Shown here: piece after piece, positions 53,775-63,084 of the stretch
Position numbering within the stretch: position 1 is the stretch's first letter
How the letters are laid out: each line of letters starts with the position of its first letter
NCBI RefSeq assembly: GCF_947500975.1
Contig: NZ_CANMUE010000001.1
Coordinates: 124,001-188,000, forward strand
DNA length: 64,000 nucleotides
Source of the DNA: an uncultured Polaribacter sp.
Lineage (GTDB): Bacteria > Bacteroidota > Bacteroidia > Flavobacteriales > Flavobacteriaceae
Direction of reading: 5' to 3'
Notes under the pieces: model-generated
Databases searched by the model: none
The model's input: only the letters and a program-made list of their open reading frames with translations
Told to the model about the DNA's origin: nothing
Position numbers and translations under genes: made by a program

Positions 53775-53808
53775 AAATGCAATTCAATATTTTGAGTTGC
53801 ATTTTTTT
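53775..53808 (+). terminator. Terminator of the ybaB operon
   Basis: Stem-loop AAATGCAA-T-TCAA / TTGA-G-TTGCATTT around TATT (12 pairs, one mismatch) followed by seven T. Starts 23 bases after the CCC-like gene stop. Confidence 0.9.
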
Positions 53809-53865
53809 GTGCTAAATATTAGATATTTAACGTTATATAAACATAAAAATCAATAAGGGTTATTG

Positions 53866-53873
53866 TATTTTTG
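53866..53873 (+). promoter_or_regulatory. -7 element (TATTTTTG) for the AsmA-like gene
   Basis: TATTTTTG, followed by C, 29 bases before the ATG at 53903. No -33 TTTG found. Confidence 0.5.
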
Positions 53874-53902
53874 CAACAACAAAAAATTGAAAATATTTCA
53901 TC

Positions 53903-56506
53903 ATGAATAAGAAAAAATCACCTTTAAAAAAAATATTAAAATGGCTATCTATTATAGTTTTAGTTTTAATTATCATATTAGTTTCAATACCTTATTTATT
54001 CAAAGATAAAATTGTAGAAATGGTGTCTAAGACCATTAATAACAATATAAATGCAACTGTTACTTTTAAAGATACAGATTTAAGTTTACTTAAAAACTTT
54101 CCATCTGCAAGTTTAACTATAAAAGATTTATCTGTAGCTAATAAAGCTCCATTTTTAGGTGATACTTTATTAGTAGCAAAAGAGTTAAGCTTAAGTATGA
54201 AAATTACTGAACTCTTTAAAAAAGCAGATGAAGTTTTAGAATTAAAAAGTATTTCTACCAAAGACGCACAAGTAAATATTATTTTAAATAAAGATAATAT
54301 TGGAAATTATGATATTGCTATAGAACAAGATAATACAATTGAAAATCAAGAAACTAATAGTTCTTTTTCTTTTAACATTAATGAATATGAAGTAGAAAAC
54401 ATGAATTTTATGTATTTGGATAAAAGTTCAAATATGAAATTCGAATTAAAAGACATTCAACATTCAGGAAAAGGAAATTTTGCAAAAGAAGTTTTAGATT
54501 TAGATACAAAAACAACAGCAAACATATCATTAGATTTAGAAAATGTAAATTACATAAATAATGTTGCAATTACCTTAAATGCACTTATTGGCCTTGATTT
54601 AAAAAACTCAAAATATACTTTTAAACAAAATACTGCTTATATAAATCAATTACCCTTAGAATTTGATGGTTTTCTTCAATTAATTAAAGAAACTCAAGTT
54701 TATGACATAAGTTTTAAAACACCAACTTCAAGTTTTAAAAACCTTTTAGCTTTGTTACCAAAACAATATTCGGGTAATTTATCAAGCATAAAAACCGAAG
54801 GTAATTTTGATTTAAATGGTGTTATAAAAGGTACCTTATCAGAAAAAACAATACCTGCTTTTAACATTTCAATCGGGTCAAAAAATGCTATGTTTAAATA
54901 TGATGATTTACCAAAAGCTGTACAAAATATAAACATTAATACTAAAGTAATTAATAAAACAGGTAACTTAAAAGATACTTATATTAACTTAAATCATTTA
55001 ACTTTTAAAATAGATGATGATGTATTTGCTGCCAATGGAAACATTGCTAATATTACTACAAATCCTAAAATAAATATAGCTGCTAAAGGAACTATAAATT
55101 TAGCTAATATTGGTAAAGTTTACCCAGCCCCTATTGAAAAAGAATTAGCTGGAATTTTAAATGCAGATATCACAACAAGTTTTGATATGAATGCTATAGA
55201 AAAGGGCAATTATCAATATATAAAAAATGCAGGAGAAATATCTGTAAGTGATTTTAAATATGAGAGAAAAGATGTTGCAAATCCATTTTTAATTGATAAA
55301 ACATCAATCACGTTTAATTCTAATTCGATAAAACTAAATGAGTTTAATGCCAAAACTGGTGATTCTGATATTGCAATTAATGGAAACTTAGATAATTTCT
55401 ATGGTTTTCTTTTTAAAAATCAAGAATTAAAAGGGAATTTTAATTTAAGTTCTAATAATTTTAAAGTAGCTGATTTTTTATCTAAAGACGACGTTGAAAC
55501 AGATTCTAAAACAGAAAATACTACTTTGAAAATTCCAGCTTTTTTAGATTGTAAATTTATTGCCAATGCAAAAAATGTAACTTATGATAATCTAATTTTA
55601 ACTAATGTTTCTGGAGTCTTAATTGTTAAAGATGAAACAGTAAATCTACAAAATGTAAAGTCAAATATTTTTGGCGGAAATATTGGTTTTAACGGTAATG
55701 TTTCTACAAAAGAAACTACTTCTAAATTTGCCATGAATTTAAACTTAAAAGAACTAAAAATAGCAGATTCTTTTAGCACCTTAGACATGTTAAAATCAAT
55801 TGCGCCAATAGCAGAAACAATTGAAGGTAAAATAAATTCTACAATAAACATTTCTGGAAATTTAAATGATGATATGACTCCTAATTTAAATACGATTACT
55901 GGTGATTTATTTGGAAAGTTATTAAACCCAAACCTTAATGGAAGTAACTCTAAAGTTTTAAGTTTATTAGGAGACAAAGTTTCTTTTTTAGACGCTAGTA
56001 AGTTAAATTTAGATGGAATTAACGCATATATGTCTTTTGAAAACGGTGAGGTAACCGTAAAACCAATTCCATTAAAATATAATGATATTGCTATAGAAAT
56101 TGGTGGCAAACATAATTTTGACACTACAATGAGTTACGATATTGTATTTGATGTGCCTGTTAAGTATTTAGGAACTGAAGTTACAAGTATATTGTCTAAG
56201 TTATCACCAAAGGAAGCAGCAGAAATAAAAAGTATTCCTGTAAAAACAAATTTGTCTGGTAGTTTTACAAGTCCAAAGTTTACTTCAAACATGAAAGAAG
56301 CAACCAATAAACTAGTTACCGATTTAATTGAAAAACAAAAACAAAGTTTAATTAATAAAGGAAAAGACAAATTAACAGATATTGTTACTGGAGGAAAAAA
56401 AGATTCAACAAATGTTATCAATAAAATTATATCTACTGATAAAGTAAAAAATGTTTTAGGAAGCCTTTTTGGAAAAAAGAAAAAAGATACAGTTAAAAAA
56501 AATTAA
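53903..56506 (+). CDS. AsmA-family envelope protein
   Basis: An 867-residue protein anchored by one N-terminal helix (residues about 13-32, ILKWLSIIVLVLIIILVSIPY) with a long periplasmic body. AsmA/TamB-type bridge proteins move phospholipids or help assemble outer-membrane proteins. Sequence is a repetitive beta structure (NFDLNGVIKGTLSEKTIP; GKLLNPNLNGSNSKVLSLLG; AIEIGGKHNF), consistent with the AsmA-like C-terminal region at about 600-800. A basic C-terminal tail (KKKDTVKKN) is odd. Monocistronic with a -7 element and a terminator. Confidence 0.9.
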   Translation: MNKKKSPLKKILKWLSIIVLVLIIILVSIPYLFKDKIVEMVSKTINNNINATVTFKDTDLSLLKNFPSASLTIKDLSVANKAPFLGDTLLVAKELSLSMKITELFKKADEVLELKSISTKDAQVNIILNKDNIGNYDIAIEQDNTIENQETNSSFSFNINEYEVENMNFMYLDKSSNMKFELKDIQHSGKGNFAKEVLDLDTKTTANISLDLENVNYINNVAITLNALIGLDLKNSKYTFKQNTAYINQLPLEFDGFLQLIKETQVYDISFKTPTSSFKNLLALLPKQYSGNLSSIKTEGNFDLNGVIKGTLSEKTIPAFNISIGSKNAMFKYDDLPKAVQNININTKVINKTGNLKDTYINLNHLTFKIDDDVFAANGNIANITTNPKINIAAKGTINLANIGKVYPAPIEKELAGILNADITTSFDMNAIEKGNYQYIKNAGEISVSDFKYERKDVANPFLIDKTSITFNSNSIKLNEFNAKTGDSDIAINGNLDNFYGFLFKNQELKGNFNLSSNNFKVADFLSKDDVETDSKTENTTLKIPAFLDCKFIANAKNVTYDNLILTNVSGVLIVKDETVNLQNVKSNIFGGNIGFNGNVSTKETTSKFAMNLNLKELKIADSFSTLDMLKSIAPIAETIEGKINSTINISGNLNDDMTPNLNTITGDLFGKLLNPNLNGSNSKVLSLLGDKVSFLDASKLNLDGINAYMSFENGEVTVKPIPLKYNDIAIEIGGKHNFDTTMSYDIVFDVPVKYLGTEVTSILSKLSPKEAAEIKSIPVKTNLSGSFTSPKFTSNMKEATNKLVTDLIEKQKQSLINKGKDKLTDIVTGGKKDSTNVINKIISTDKVKNVLGSLFGKKKKDTVKKN

Positions 56507-56523
56507 TAAATGATTTATCAATA

Positions 56524-56555
56524 AAAAAAGGAAATTAAAATTAGCTTCCTTTTTT
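56524..56555. terminator. Terminator between the AsmA-like gene and the DUF5362-like gene
   Basis: Inverted repeat AAAAAAGGAA / TTCCTTTTTT with a 12-base loop between convergent genes. Confidence 0.82.
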
Positions 56556-56572
56556 ATGAATAATATCTAATA

Positions 56573-57025
56573 TTAAATTAATGAACCAGCAAATAAAGAC
56601 GTTACAAATAAAAGCGTATATAATGAAAGGATAATAATTGTAAAAACACCTATAAATTTATAGTGCGATTTTAACATCTCAAAAGCATCTGCTAAACCGT
56701 CATCACTTTTTGATGCTAAAGCAACTTTCATTTTTCTAGAAAATTTAAATAAATATAAAACTGGAAAAATGTAAATAATTGCCATTACAATATAAAAAAT
56801 ACTCATAAACATTCCAATATTAAAGGGTAATGCTTGTTGCTTACCCACCATATCTAAAATTGGAGCATAAATTGTACCCATTAAAATACCTATTAATACC
56901 ATAAGTGCAATTCCAACAAACCCAATAATAGAAAAAAAGAAAGTCCATTTAGAAATTTCTTTTAAAAAAGTTTTCGATCTAGAATTTAACGTTAATTGTT
57001 CTAATTGTGTAATAGGATTTACCAT
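56573..57025 (-). CDS. DUF5362-like inner-membrane protein
   Basis: A 150-residue integral membrane protein with about four helices (WTFFFSIIGFVGIALMVLIG, FNIGMFMSIFYIVMAIIYIF, IFPVLYLFKFSRK, FIGVFTIIILSLYTLLFVTS). A lysine-rich cytoplasmic loop (RKMKVALASKSDDG) separates the second and third. The layout matches small DUF5362-like proteins of Bacteroidota; function unknown. It is transcribed after the rocD gene in the same direction, but a terminator lies between, so it is likely independent. Confidence 0.7.
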   Translation of the reverse strand: MVNPITQLEQLTLNSRSKTFLKEISKWTFFFSIIGFVGIALMVLIGILMGTIYAPILDMVGKQQALPFNIGMFMSIFYIVMAIIYIFPVLYLFKFSRKMKVALASKSDDGLADAFEMLKSHYKFIGVFTIIILSLYTLLFVTSLFAGSLI

Positions 57026-57061
57026 TTGTGTTTAATATTAAAATTCGTTATTAAAAAAAGA

Positions 57062-57101
57062 AGCCACTAATTTACAAATTTTAATTTGTGAATTAATGGC
57101 T
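57062..57101 (-). terminator. Terminator downstream of rocD
   Basis: 17-base arms AGCCACTAATTTACAAA / TTTGTGAATTAATGGCT pairing at 15 standard positions plus a G-U, loop of 6 bases, 19 bases beyond the rocD stop. On the minus strand a T-run follows in the reverse complement of the A-rich flank. Confidence 0.85.
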
Positions 57102-57120
57102 AAATATAATGTGATAAAAT

Positions 57121-58365
57121 TTATTTTTTAAACTCAGAAATTATTTTCTTAATAATAAAAATACAGTCTCTTAATTCTGCTTCTGTCATTACTAATGGTG
57201 GTGCAAAACGTATAATGTTACCATGAGTGGGTTTTGCTAACAAACCATTATCTCTTAATTTTATACAAATATCCCAAGCTGTAGAACTATCTTCTGTATC
57301 ATTTATCAAAATTGCATTTAATAAACCTTTTCCTCTAACAGATTTTACTAATTCATTTTCTTTAACAAAATCACTTAATTCATTTCTAAAAATTTGTCCT
57401 AAAGCTTCAGCATTTTCAGCTAAATTTTCTTCTGCAACAACCTCTAAAGCTGCTATTGCAACAGCTGCTGCAATTGGGTTTCCACCAAAAGTAGAACCAT
57501 GATTACCCGGTTTTATAACATTCATAATACTATCATTTGCCAAAACTGCAGAAACAGGATATGCTCCTCCACTTAAAGCTTTACCCAAAATTAAAATATC
57601 AGGTTTTACATTATCATGATCAACTGCTAACATTTTTCCGGTTCTAGCAATTCCGGTTTGTACTTCATCAGCAATAAATAAAACATTATGCTTTTCACAT
57701 AAAGCTTTTGCTGCTGATAAATATCCTTCAGATGGTACATACACTCCTGCTTCACCTTGAATAGGTTCAACTAAAAATGCTGCAATATTTTTATTATCAT
57801 CTAAAACTTTTTCTAAAGCTTTTAAGTTATTGTATTCAATTTTAATAAATCCATTTGTATAAGGTCCAAAATTTTTACGAGCCACAGGGTCATTAGAAAA
57901 AGAAATAATAGTAGTTGTTCTACCATGAAAATTATTTTCACAAACAACAATTTCAGCTTTATTTTCATCAATTCCTTTTACTTCATATGCCCATTTTCTT
58001 GCTAATTTTAAAGCAGTTTCAACAGCTTCAGCACCAGTATTCATTGGTAATAATTTGTCAAAACCAAAAAGTTCTGTAGCAAATTTTTCATATTTTCCAA
58101 GCATATCATTATAAAAAGCTCTTGAAGTTAAGCTTAATGTTTTTGCTTGATTTGTCATTGCATCTACAATTTTAGGATGACAATGCCCTTGATTTACAGC
58201 AGAATATGCTGATAAAAAATCATAATACTTTTTACCTTCTACATCCCAAACATACACCCCTTCTCCTCTACTCAAAACCACTGGAAGCGGATGATAATTG
58301 TGAGCACCATGTTTGTTTTCTAATTCGATTACTTCTTGCGAAGTCATTTTGTTTAAAACAGTCAT
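57121..58365 (-). CDS. rocD: Ornithine-oxo-acid transaminase
   Basis: PLP enzyme converting ornithine and 2-oxoglutarate to glutamate semialdehyde and glutamate, linking arginine breakdown to proline. 414 residues with the fold-type I motifs: [76 protein letters not shown] and the Schiff-base lysine in [18 protein letters not shown]-rich structured leader lies 40-110 bases upstream. Monocistronic. Confidence 0.96.
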   Translation of the reverse strand: MTVLNKMTSQEVIELENKHGAHNYHPLPVVLSRGEGVYVWDVEGKKYYDFLSAYSAVNQGHCHPKIVDAMTNQAKTLSLTSRAFYNDMLGKYEKFATELFGFDKLLPMNTGAEAVETALKLARKWAYEVKGIDENKAEIVVCENNFHGRTTTIISFSNDPVARKNFGPYTNGFIKIEYNNLKALEKVLDDNKNIAAFLVEPIQGEAGVYVPSEGYLSAAKALCEKHNVLFIADEVQTGIARTGKMLAVDHDNVKPDILILGKALSGGAYPVSAVLANDSIMNVIKPGNHGSTFGGNPIAAAVAIAALEVVAEENLAENAEALGQIFRNELSDFVKENELVKSVRGKGLLNAILINDTEDSSTAWDICIKLRDNGLLAKPTHGNIIRFAPPLVMTEAELRDCIFIIKKIISEFKK

Positions 58366-58399
58366 TTTTTAACCTTTTAAATGTTTATAATAAATAACC

Positions 58400-58490
58400 A
58401 TTCCTGTTCTACCTTTATCCTTTCAGCGAGAGCCGAAAATTCAGCGTGGGAAAGAAATCATCCCCGAAGTTTTACAAAAGTAATAAATAT
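58400..58490 (-). promoter_or_regulatory. Structured GC-rich leader upstream of rocD
   Basis: About 80 bases on the minus strand, much richer in GC than the flanks. Readable pairs: GGGGAUG... with UCCC (a small hairpin 5' end), then CUUUC / GAAAG enclosing GCUGA / UCGGC, then an AAAGGUAGAACAGGAAUGG tail about 30 bases before the rocD ATG. It may be a cis-regulatory RNA for ornithine or arginine metabolism. I could not match it to a riboswitch class I know; TPP, fluoride and guanidine patterns do not fit well. Confidence 0.5.
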
Positions 58491-58690
58491 ATTCATCAAT
58501 TAAAATATATTTGGAGTTCTCAATAAGAACTCATTTTAATAATTTCTCATTTAAATGAAATGTTATTATTTTGAAAATCGAAGACACAAAATAAATCTGA
58601 AAAAAGTAAAAGTTTTATTTTTTTTCTAACTTCATAAATTATAAAGCAATTATAAAATTGTTTTTAAGTGATTAAAGCCATCATTTTTCC
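58491..58690. other. AT-rich intergenic region upstream of rlmD
   Basis: No hairpin or open frame of note between the rocD leader and the rlmD promoter. An in-frame GTG at 58668 extends the rlmD frame but lies 5' of the rlmD -7 element. Confidence 0.4.
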
Positions 58691-58698
58691 TAATTTTG
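58691..58698 (+). promoter_or_regulatory. -7 element (TAATTTTG) for rlmD
   Basis: TAATTTTG fits TAnnTTTG 20 bases before the ATG at 58719, and lies inside the longer open frame that starts at GTG 58668; transcription from here supports the later start. Confidence 0.65.
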
Positions 58699-58718
58699 CA
58701 AATCAAAAATCAAAGAAA

Positions 58719-60173
58719 ATGCCACGTAGAGAACGTAATAAATTTGTAAAAAAGAATCAAGTTTTAGAATTAAAAATCGAAGATTATGCCTTTGGTGGTA
58801 AAGGAATTGCAAGAATACACTCTGAAGAAGGTAGTTTTGTGGTATTTGTACCTAATACCTTGCCTGGGCAATTGGTAAAAGCTCAAATAAAAAAATCTAG
58901 TAAAAAATACGCAGAAGCGAAGTTAATTGATGTTTTAGAACCTTCGGATGATGAAATTGAAGTTCCATATCAAGATATTCCTGGTGCTCCGTACATTCAA
59001 CTACCAATCAATTTACAGCATAAATATAAAAAAGAAAGCACTTTATCTTTATTTAGAAGAATTGGTAAAGTAGAAAATATCGAAGATTTATTTGATGAAT
59101 TTATAGCCTCACCAAACGTATTTCACTATAGAAATAAAATGGAGTACGGCTTTTCTGCAATTGGTTATGACAGAGTTAATAAAACCGATAAGGATGAGTT
59201 TACTTTAGGTTTTAAAAGACGTGGTGTTTGGTGGATGGGAGACAATTTAGAAAAAGATTCTGGTTTGTTTGACAAACAAATGGAAGACAATCTAAAAAAT
59301 ATAAGACAATATTGTATTGAAACTGATTTAGAGCCTTGGCATGGACCAAAAAAAGAAGGTTTTTTTAGGTATTTTGTAGTAAGAAAATCATTTAAAACAG
59401 ATGAATTATTGTGTAATTTAGTAACCACTTCTGCTAATTTAGATAAGTTTGATTTACAAAAATTTGCTTCTTTCTTAAAAGGCATTTTTGGAGAACGTTT
59501 GGCTGGTTTATTACATACTATAAATGATGAAACGGGAGACAGAACAATTGCAACTTCGGGTAGTTTAGAGTTGGTTTACGGTAAAGAGAAAATTGTAGAA
59601 GAACTCTTAGGTTTAAACTTTGAAATTAGTATGAAAAGCTTTTTTCAAACCAATCCAAAATGTGCAGAAAAATTATATTCTAAAGTAGTAGAATATGTTT
59701 TAGAAGATAAATCTAAAGTAGACAATAATGTTGTAATGGATTTATTTTGTGGTACAGGAACCATTGGGCAAATTGTTGCTTCTAAAAGTGAGAACGCAAA
59801 AATTGTTGGTGTAGATATTGTAGCTTCTGCCATTAAAGATGCACAAAAAAATGCCAAAAGAAATAACATTGAAGGCTTAAAGTTTTATGCTGCAGATGTT
59901 GGTAAATTCTTAGCTGCGCATCCAGAATATCAAGATAAAATTAAGACCATTATTTTAGACCCTGCCAGAGCAGGAATTGCACCAAAAACATTACAAAAAA
60001 TAATCAATTTAAATGCTGATAGAATGGTATATGTTTCTTGTAATCCTGCAACACAAGCTAGAGATACAGAGCTACTAAGAGAAGCTGGTTATCAAATTAA
60101 AAAAATAAGTTTGGTAGATCAATTTCCTCATACAAGTCATATAGAAACTGTGGTTTTGTTTGAAAAATGTTAA
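58719..60173 (+). CDS. rlmD: 23S rRNA uracil-C5-methyltransferase (RlmD/RumA-type)
   Basis: A 484-residue TrmA-family SAM-dependent RNA methyltransferase (m5U1939). The N-terminal TRAM domain (IEDYAFGGKGIARIHSEEG to KSSKKYAEAKL) is followed by a central region and the catalytic domain: VMDLFCGTGTIGQIVAS, VGVDIVASAIKDAQKN, ILDPARAG and the nucleophilic Cys in VYVSCNPATQARD. The TrmA/RlmD 4Fe-4S cysteines are not evident near the N-terminal half. ATG 58719 is chosen over GTG 58668 because the promoter lies between them. Confidence 0.92.
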   Translation: MPRRERNKFVKKNQVLELKIEDYAFGGKGIARIHSEEGSFVVFVPNTLPGQLVKAQIKKSSKKYAEAKLIDVLEPSDDEIEVPYQDIPGAPYIQLPINLQHKYKKESTLSLFRRIGKVENIEDLFDEFIASPNVFHYRNKMEYGFSAIGYDRVNKTDKDEFTLGFKRRGVWWMGDNLEKDSGLFDKQMEDNLKNIRQYCIETDLEPWHGPKKEGFFRYFVVRKSFKTDELLCNLVTTSANLDKFDLQKFASFLKGIFGERLAGLLHTINDETGDRTIATSGSLELVYGKEKIVEELLGLNFEISMKSFFQTNPKCAEKLYSKVVEYVLEDKSKVDNNVVMDLFCGTGTIGQIVASKSENAKIVGVDIVASAIKDAQKNAKRNNIEGLKFYAADVGKFLAAHPEYQDKIKTIILDPARAGIAPKTLQKIINLNADRMVYVSCNPATQARDTELLREAGYQIKKISLVDQFPHTSHIETVVLFEKC

Positions 60174-60257
60174 ATCAAATCATAATTTATTTAGATTTAA
60201 ACAATATTTACTTTAATCATTATATATTAGTCAAAGAAATTAAATAATCTTTTTCTT

Positions 60258-60548
60258 ATGAAAAAACTTACAGAATTTGAAATCAATAAAAAACTAGAAG
60301 ACCTTACAGATTGGGAATTTTATGACGATGCATTACATACAGATTTTGAGTTTGATAACTTTAAAGATTGTATGTCTGCAATGAATAGAATTGCTTTTGA
60401 ATGTGAAGCATTAAATCATCATCCAGAATGGACAAATATTTATAACACCTTAGACATTTCTTTATCAACCCATGATGCGCAAGGTGTAACAGAATTAGAT
60501 TTTAAATTAGCCGAAGCAATTAACAAAATTGTAGAAGTAGAAGAATAA
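60258..60548 (+). CDS. Pterin-4-alpha-carbinolamine dehydratase
   Basis: A 96-residue enzyme that dehydrates 4a-hydroxytetrahydropterin, recycling the cofactor of aromatic amino acid hydroxylases. The active-site signature is ALNHHPEWTNIYNTLDISLS (conserved HHP-x-W), with THDAQGVTELDFKLA afterwards, as in the family. Length is normal. It is 3 bases upstream of the DUF6452 gene, forming an operon with it. Confidence 0.95.
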   Translation: MKKLTEFEINKKLEDLTDWEFYDDALHTDFEFDNFKDCMSAMNRIAFECEALNHHPEWTNIYNTLDISLSTHDAQGVTELDFKLAEAINKIVEVEE

Positions 60549-60551
60549 AGT

Positions 60552-61007
60552 ATGAAAAAAATAATCACAATTCTTTTTTTATCAATCATCATTATTTCTG
60601 CTTGTGAAAAAGATGATTTTTGTTTACAATATCCAGTTACACCTAATTTAGTTTTACGTTTTTATGACGCAGATGATAGAGAAACTACTAAAGAAGTTAC
60701 TGATTTTTACATATGGGCAGAAGGCAAAGACAGTATTTATGCTAATATTAGTACAGATTCATTGGCAATTCCTTTAAATAGTTTAGCAACAGAAACAGTT
60801 TACAATTTTTCAACTGGAGATGTTGTAAATCAATTTACTATAAACTATACTACTGAAGACGAATATGTTTCTCGTTCTTGTGGTTTTAAAGTTATTTTTA
60901 ACGATGTAACTTTTACATCAGATAATACTTGGATTACAGATTTTACACCAGAAACTTTAACAACTATAGACAATCAAGATGAAGCTCATGTACAAATATT
61001 TCATTAG
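60552..61007 (+). CDS. DUF6452-like lipoprotein
   Basis: A 151-residue exported protein with a lipoprotein signal (TILFLSIIIISACEKDD; Cys after SA). The mature part is beta-rich (VTPNLVLRFYDADDRETTKE, INYTTEDEYVSRSCGFKVIF). It matches the DUF6452 proteins of flavobacteria by pattern; no function is known. Its last 29 bases overlap the next gene in another frame. Confidence 0.78.
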   Translation: MKKIITILFLSIIIISACEKDDFCLQYPVTPNLVLRFYDADDRETTKEVTDFYIWAEGKDSIYANISTDSLAIPLNSLATETVYNFSTGDVVNQFTINYTTEDEYVSRSCGFKVIFNDVTFTSDNTWITDFTPETLTTIDNQDEAHVQIFH

Positions 61008-61707
61008 TTTTTTATTCCTGTTTTTTATTATTGATGGGTTTTCTCAAAAGCAAAAAAAAGACACGCTAATTAATTCAAAAAAAGATACAATTATTTATAA
61101 AACTTCTTATGGAGTTCGATTAGGAGTAGATATAAGTAAACCAGTTTTGGGTATTTTTAATAGTAGCTATAGTGGGTTTGAAGTTGTTGGAGATTATAGA
61201 ATATCTAAAAACTTTTATGCTGCTGCAGAAATTGGTTTTGAAGAAGAAACTACAAAAGAAGATTATACAAACTCAACATCAAAAGGAAGTTATATTAAAT
61301 TAGGTTTTAACTACAATGCTTATGAAAATTGGTTAGACATGAATAACGAGATTTTTCTTGGTTATAGATATGGATTTAGCCTTTTTGAACAAACCTTAAA
61401 TAGTTATACTCCTAATATTATTGACCCAGACAAAACCACTTATTTTACTACGAATGAAATAACAACACCAATAACAGCAACAAGTTTAAATGCTCATTGG
61501 TCTGAATTTGTATTAGGTTTTAAAGTAGAAACATTTAAAAACTTCTATATTTCTGCAAGTGTTTCTTATAAAGTTTTAATGGGCATAAAAGATCCTGAAA
61601 ATTTTAAAACCCTCTACTCTCCCGGTTTTAATAGAGTTTTTGAAAGCAATACAGGATTTGGGTTTAACTACACATTAAGTTATTTAATTCCATTTACTAA
61701 AAAATAA
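60979..61707 (+). CDS. DUF6048-like outer-membrane protein
   Basis: A 242-residue exported beta-rich protein with signal peptide (KYFISFLFLFFIIDGFSQKQ). The mature part contains YGVRLGVDISKPVLGIFNSS, YRISKNFYAAAEIGFEEET and a terminal barrel-like FNYTLSYLIPFTKK. It fits DUF6048. It overlaps the DUF6452 gene by 29 bases, so the two proteins are translationally linked and may act together in the outer membrane. Function unknown. Confidence 0.78.
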   Translation: MKLMYKYFISFLFLFFIIDGFSQKQKKDTLINSKKDTIIYKTSYGVRLGVDISKPVLGIFNSSYSGFEVVGDYRISKNFYAAAEIGFEEETTKEDYTNSTSKGSYIKLGFNYNAYENWLDMNNEIFLGYRYGFSLFEQTLNSYTPNIIDPDKTTYFTTNEITTPITATSLNAHWSEFVLGFKVETFKNFYISASVSYKVLMGIKDPENFKTLYSPGFNRVFESNTGFGFNYTLSYLIPFTKK

Positions 61708-61761
61708 TGTAGCTAATTGCCATTTTTTTTTAACTTTAACACTTTTACTAAATTTAAAAAA

Positions 61762-62709
61762 ATGAATAAGATACCAAGCGTAAATTTGTCAGATTTTTTA
61801 TCAGAAGATAAAAGTCAAAAACAAAAATTTATTGACGAAATTGGTCACGCATACGAAAACATAGGTTTTGTTGCTTTAAAAGGTCATTTTTTAGATGATA
61901 AATTAGTTGATGATTTATATTCTGAAATTAAAAAGTTTTTTAGTTTACCAGAAGAAATAAAAGAAAAATATGAGATTCCTGGAATTGGAGGACAAAGAGG
62001 TTATGTTTCTTTTGGAAAAGAATCTGCAAAAGGGAAAAAAGAAGGAGATTTAAAAGAGTTTTGGCATTTTGGTCAATATGTAGATGATAACTCTAAATAT
62101 GCAAATGAATATCCTAAAAATGTTAATGTAGAAGAATTACCAAAATTTAATGAAGTAGGTAAACAAACCTATAAAATGCTAGAAAAAACAGCCAAATATG
62201 TATTACGATCTTTGGCCTTACATTTAGATTTAGAAGAAACCTATTTTGATAACTATATCAAAAACGGAAATAGTATTTTAAGACCTATTCATTATCCGCC
62301 TATTAAAACAGAACCAAAAGGTGCTGAAAGAGCTGCTGCCCATGGAGATATCAATTTAATTACTCTTTTAATGGGGGCTCAAGGAAAAGGGTTACAAGTT
62401 CAAAATCATAAAGGAGATTGGATTGACGCTGTTGCAGAACCTGATGAATTAATGATAAATGTTGGAGATATGTTATCACGTCACAGTAATAATAAATTAA
62501 AATCTACGATTCATAGAGTAACAAATCCGCCAAAAGAAATGTGGGGAACCTCACGTTATTCTATTCCATTTTTTATGCATCCAATTTCTGATATGAAACT
62601 AGACGTATTAGAAAATTGTATTGATGAAAATAACCCAAAACAGTTTGATAATATTACAGCTGGTGAGTTTTTAGATGAACGATTAAAAGAATTAGGTTTA
62701 AAAAAATAA
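61762..62709 (+). CDS. 2-oxoglutarate/Fe(II)-dependent oxygenase, isopenicillin N synthase family
   Basis: A 315-residue non-haem iron oxygenase. The metal ligands are HGDINLITLL (H-x-D) and the second His in STIHRVTNP; the following RYSIPFFMHP holds the R-x-S 2OG-binding pair. The N-terminal DIOX_N part (IGHAYENIGFVALKGH, GQRGYVSFG) is present. ATG 61762 is used; the longer reading from 61717 has a Phe-rich stretch unlike the family. Substrate unknown. The SUI1-like gene begins 1 base after the stop. Confidence 0.92.
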   Translation: MNKIPSVNLSDFLSEDKSQKQKFIDEIGHAYENIGFVALKGHFLDDKLVDDLYSEIKKFFSLPEEIKEKYEIPGIGGQRGYVSFGKESAKGKKEGDLKEFWHFGQYVDDNSKYANEYPKNVNVEELPKFNEVGKQTYKMLEKTAKYVLRSLALHLDLEETYFDNYIKNGNSILRPIHYPPIKTEPKGAERAAAHGDINLITLLMGAQGKGLQVQNHKGDWIDAVAEPDELMINVGDMLSRHSNNKLKSTIHRVTNPPKEMWGTSRYSIPFFMHPISDMKLDVLENCIDENNPKQFDNITAGEFLDERLKELGLKK

Positions 62710-62710
62710 A

Positions 62711-63034
62711 ATGGACTTCAGAGATCAATTAAAAAATTTATTTCCAGAACATAAAGAATCAGTAGAACCTGTAAAAGAAAAATCTAATATTTGGTTACAA
62801 GATGATCCAATAATTTGTAAGTACGAAAAAAGAAAAGGGAAACCAATTACTATTTTGGAAGGCTATTCTGGAGCTACATCAGACTTTAAAATTTTAGCAA
62901 AAGAAATAAAAACTAAATTATCTGTTGGTGGTAGTTTTAAAGACGATAAAATTATTATTCAAGGTGATTTTAGAGATAAAATTATGGCAATGTTAAAAGA
63001 AAAAGGATTTAATGTAAAAAGAGTTGGTGGCTAG
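62711..63034 (+). CDS. eIF1/SUI1-like translation factor (YciH family)
   Basis: A 107-residue protein with the SUI1 domain: KRKGKPITILEGYSGA, FKILAKEIKTKLSVGGSFKD, IIIQGDFRDKIMAMLKEKGF then VKRVGG, all family signatures. Homologue of bacterial YciH and eukaryotic eIF1, which checks start-codon choice on the small subunit. It sits one base after the oxygenase gene. Confidence 0.94.
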   Translation: MDFRDQLKNLFPEHKESVEPVKEKSNIWLQDDPIICKYEKRKGKPITILEGYSGATSDFKILAKEIKTKLSVGGSFKDDKIIIQGDFRDKIMAMLKEKGFNVKRVGG

Positions 63035-63084
63035 TTATCAACACTTAAAAATAAAAAATTAAAATAAACGTTTGTTATTTTAAT

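Noticed and set aside
55582..56124. 180-codon minus-strand open frame opposite the AsmA-like gene
   Set aside because: It lies wholly antisense to the long gene; AT-rich DNA and strand composition yield long shadows of this kind, and it shows no motif.
58400..58490. Known riboswitch class (TPP, fluoride, guanidine)
   Set aside because: The conserved loop sequences of those classes could not be matched; it is left as an unclassified structured leader.
58668..58718. Earlier GTG start for rlmD
   Set aside because: The -7 promoter element TAATTTTG lies inside this extension, so the longer frame would start before the transcript.
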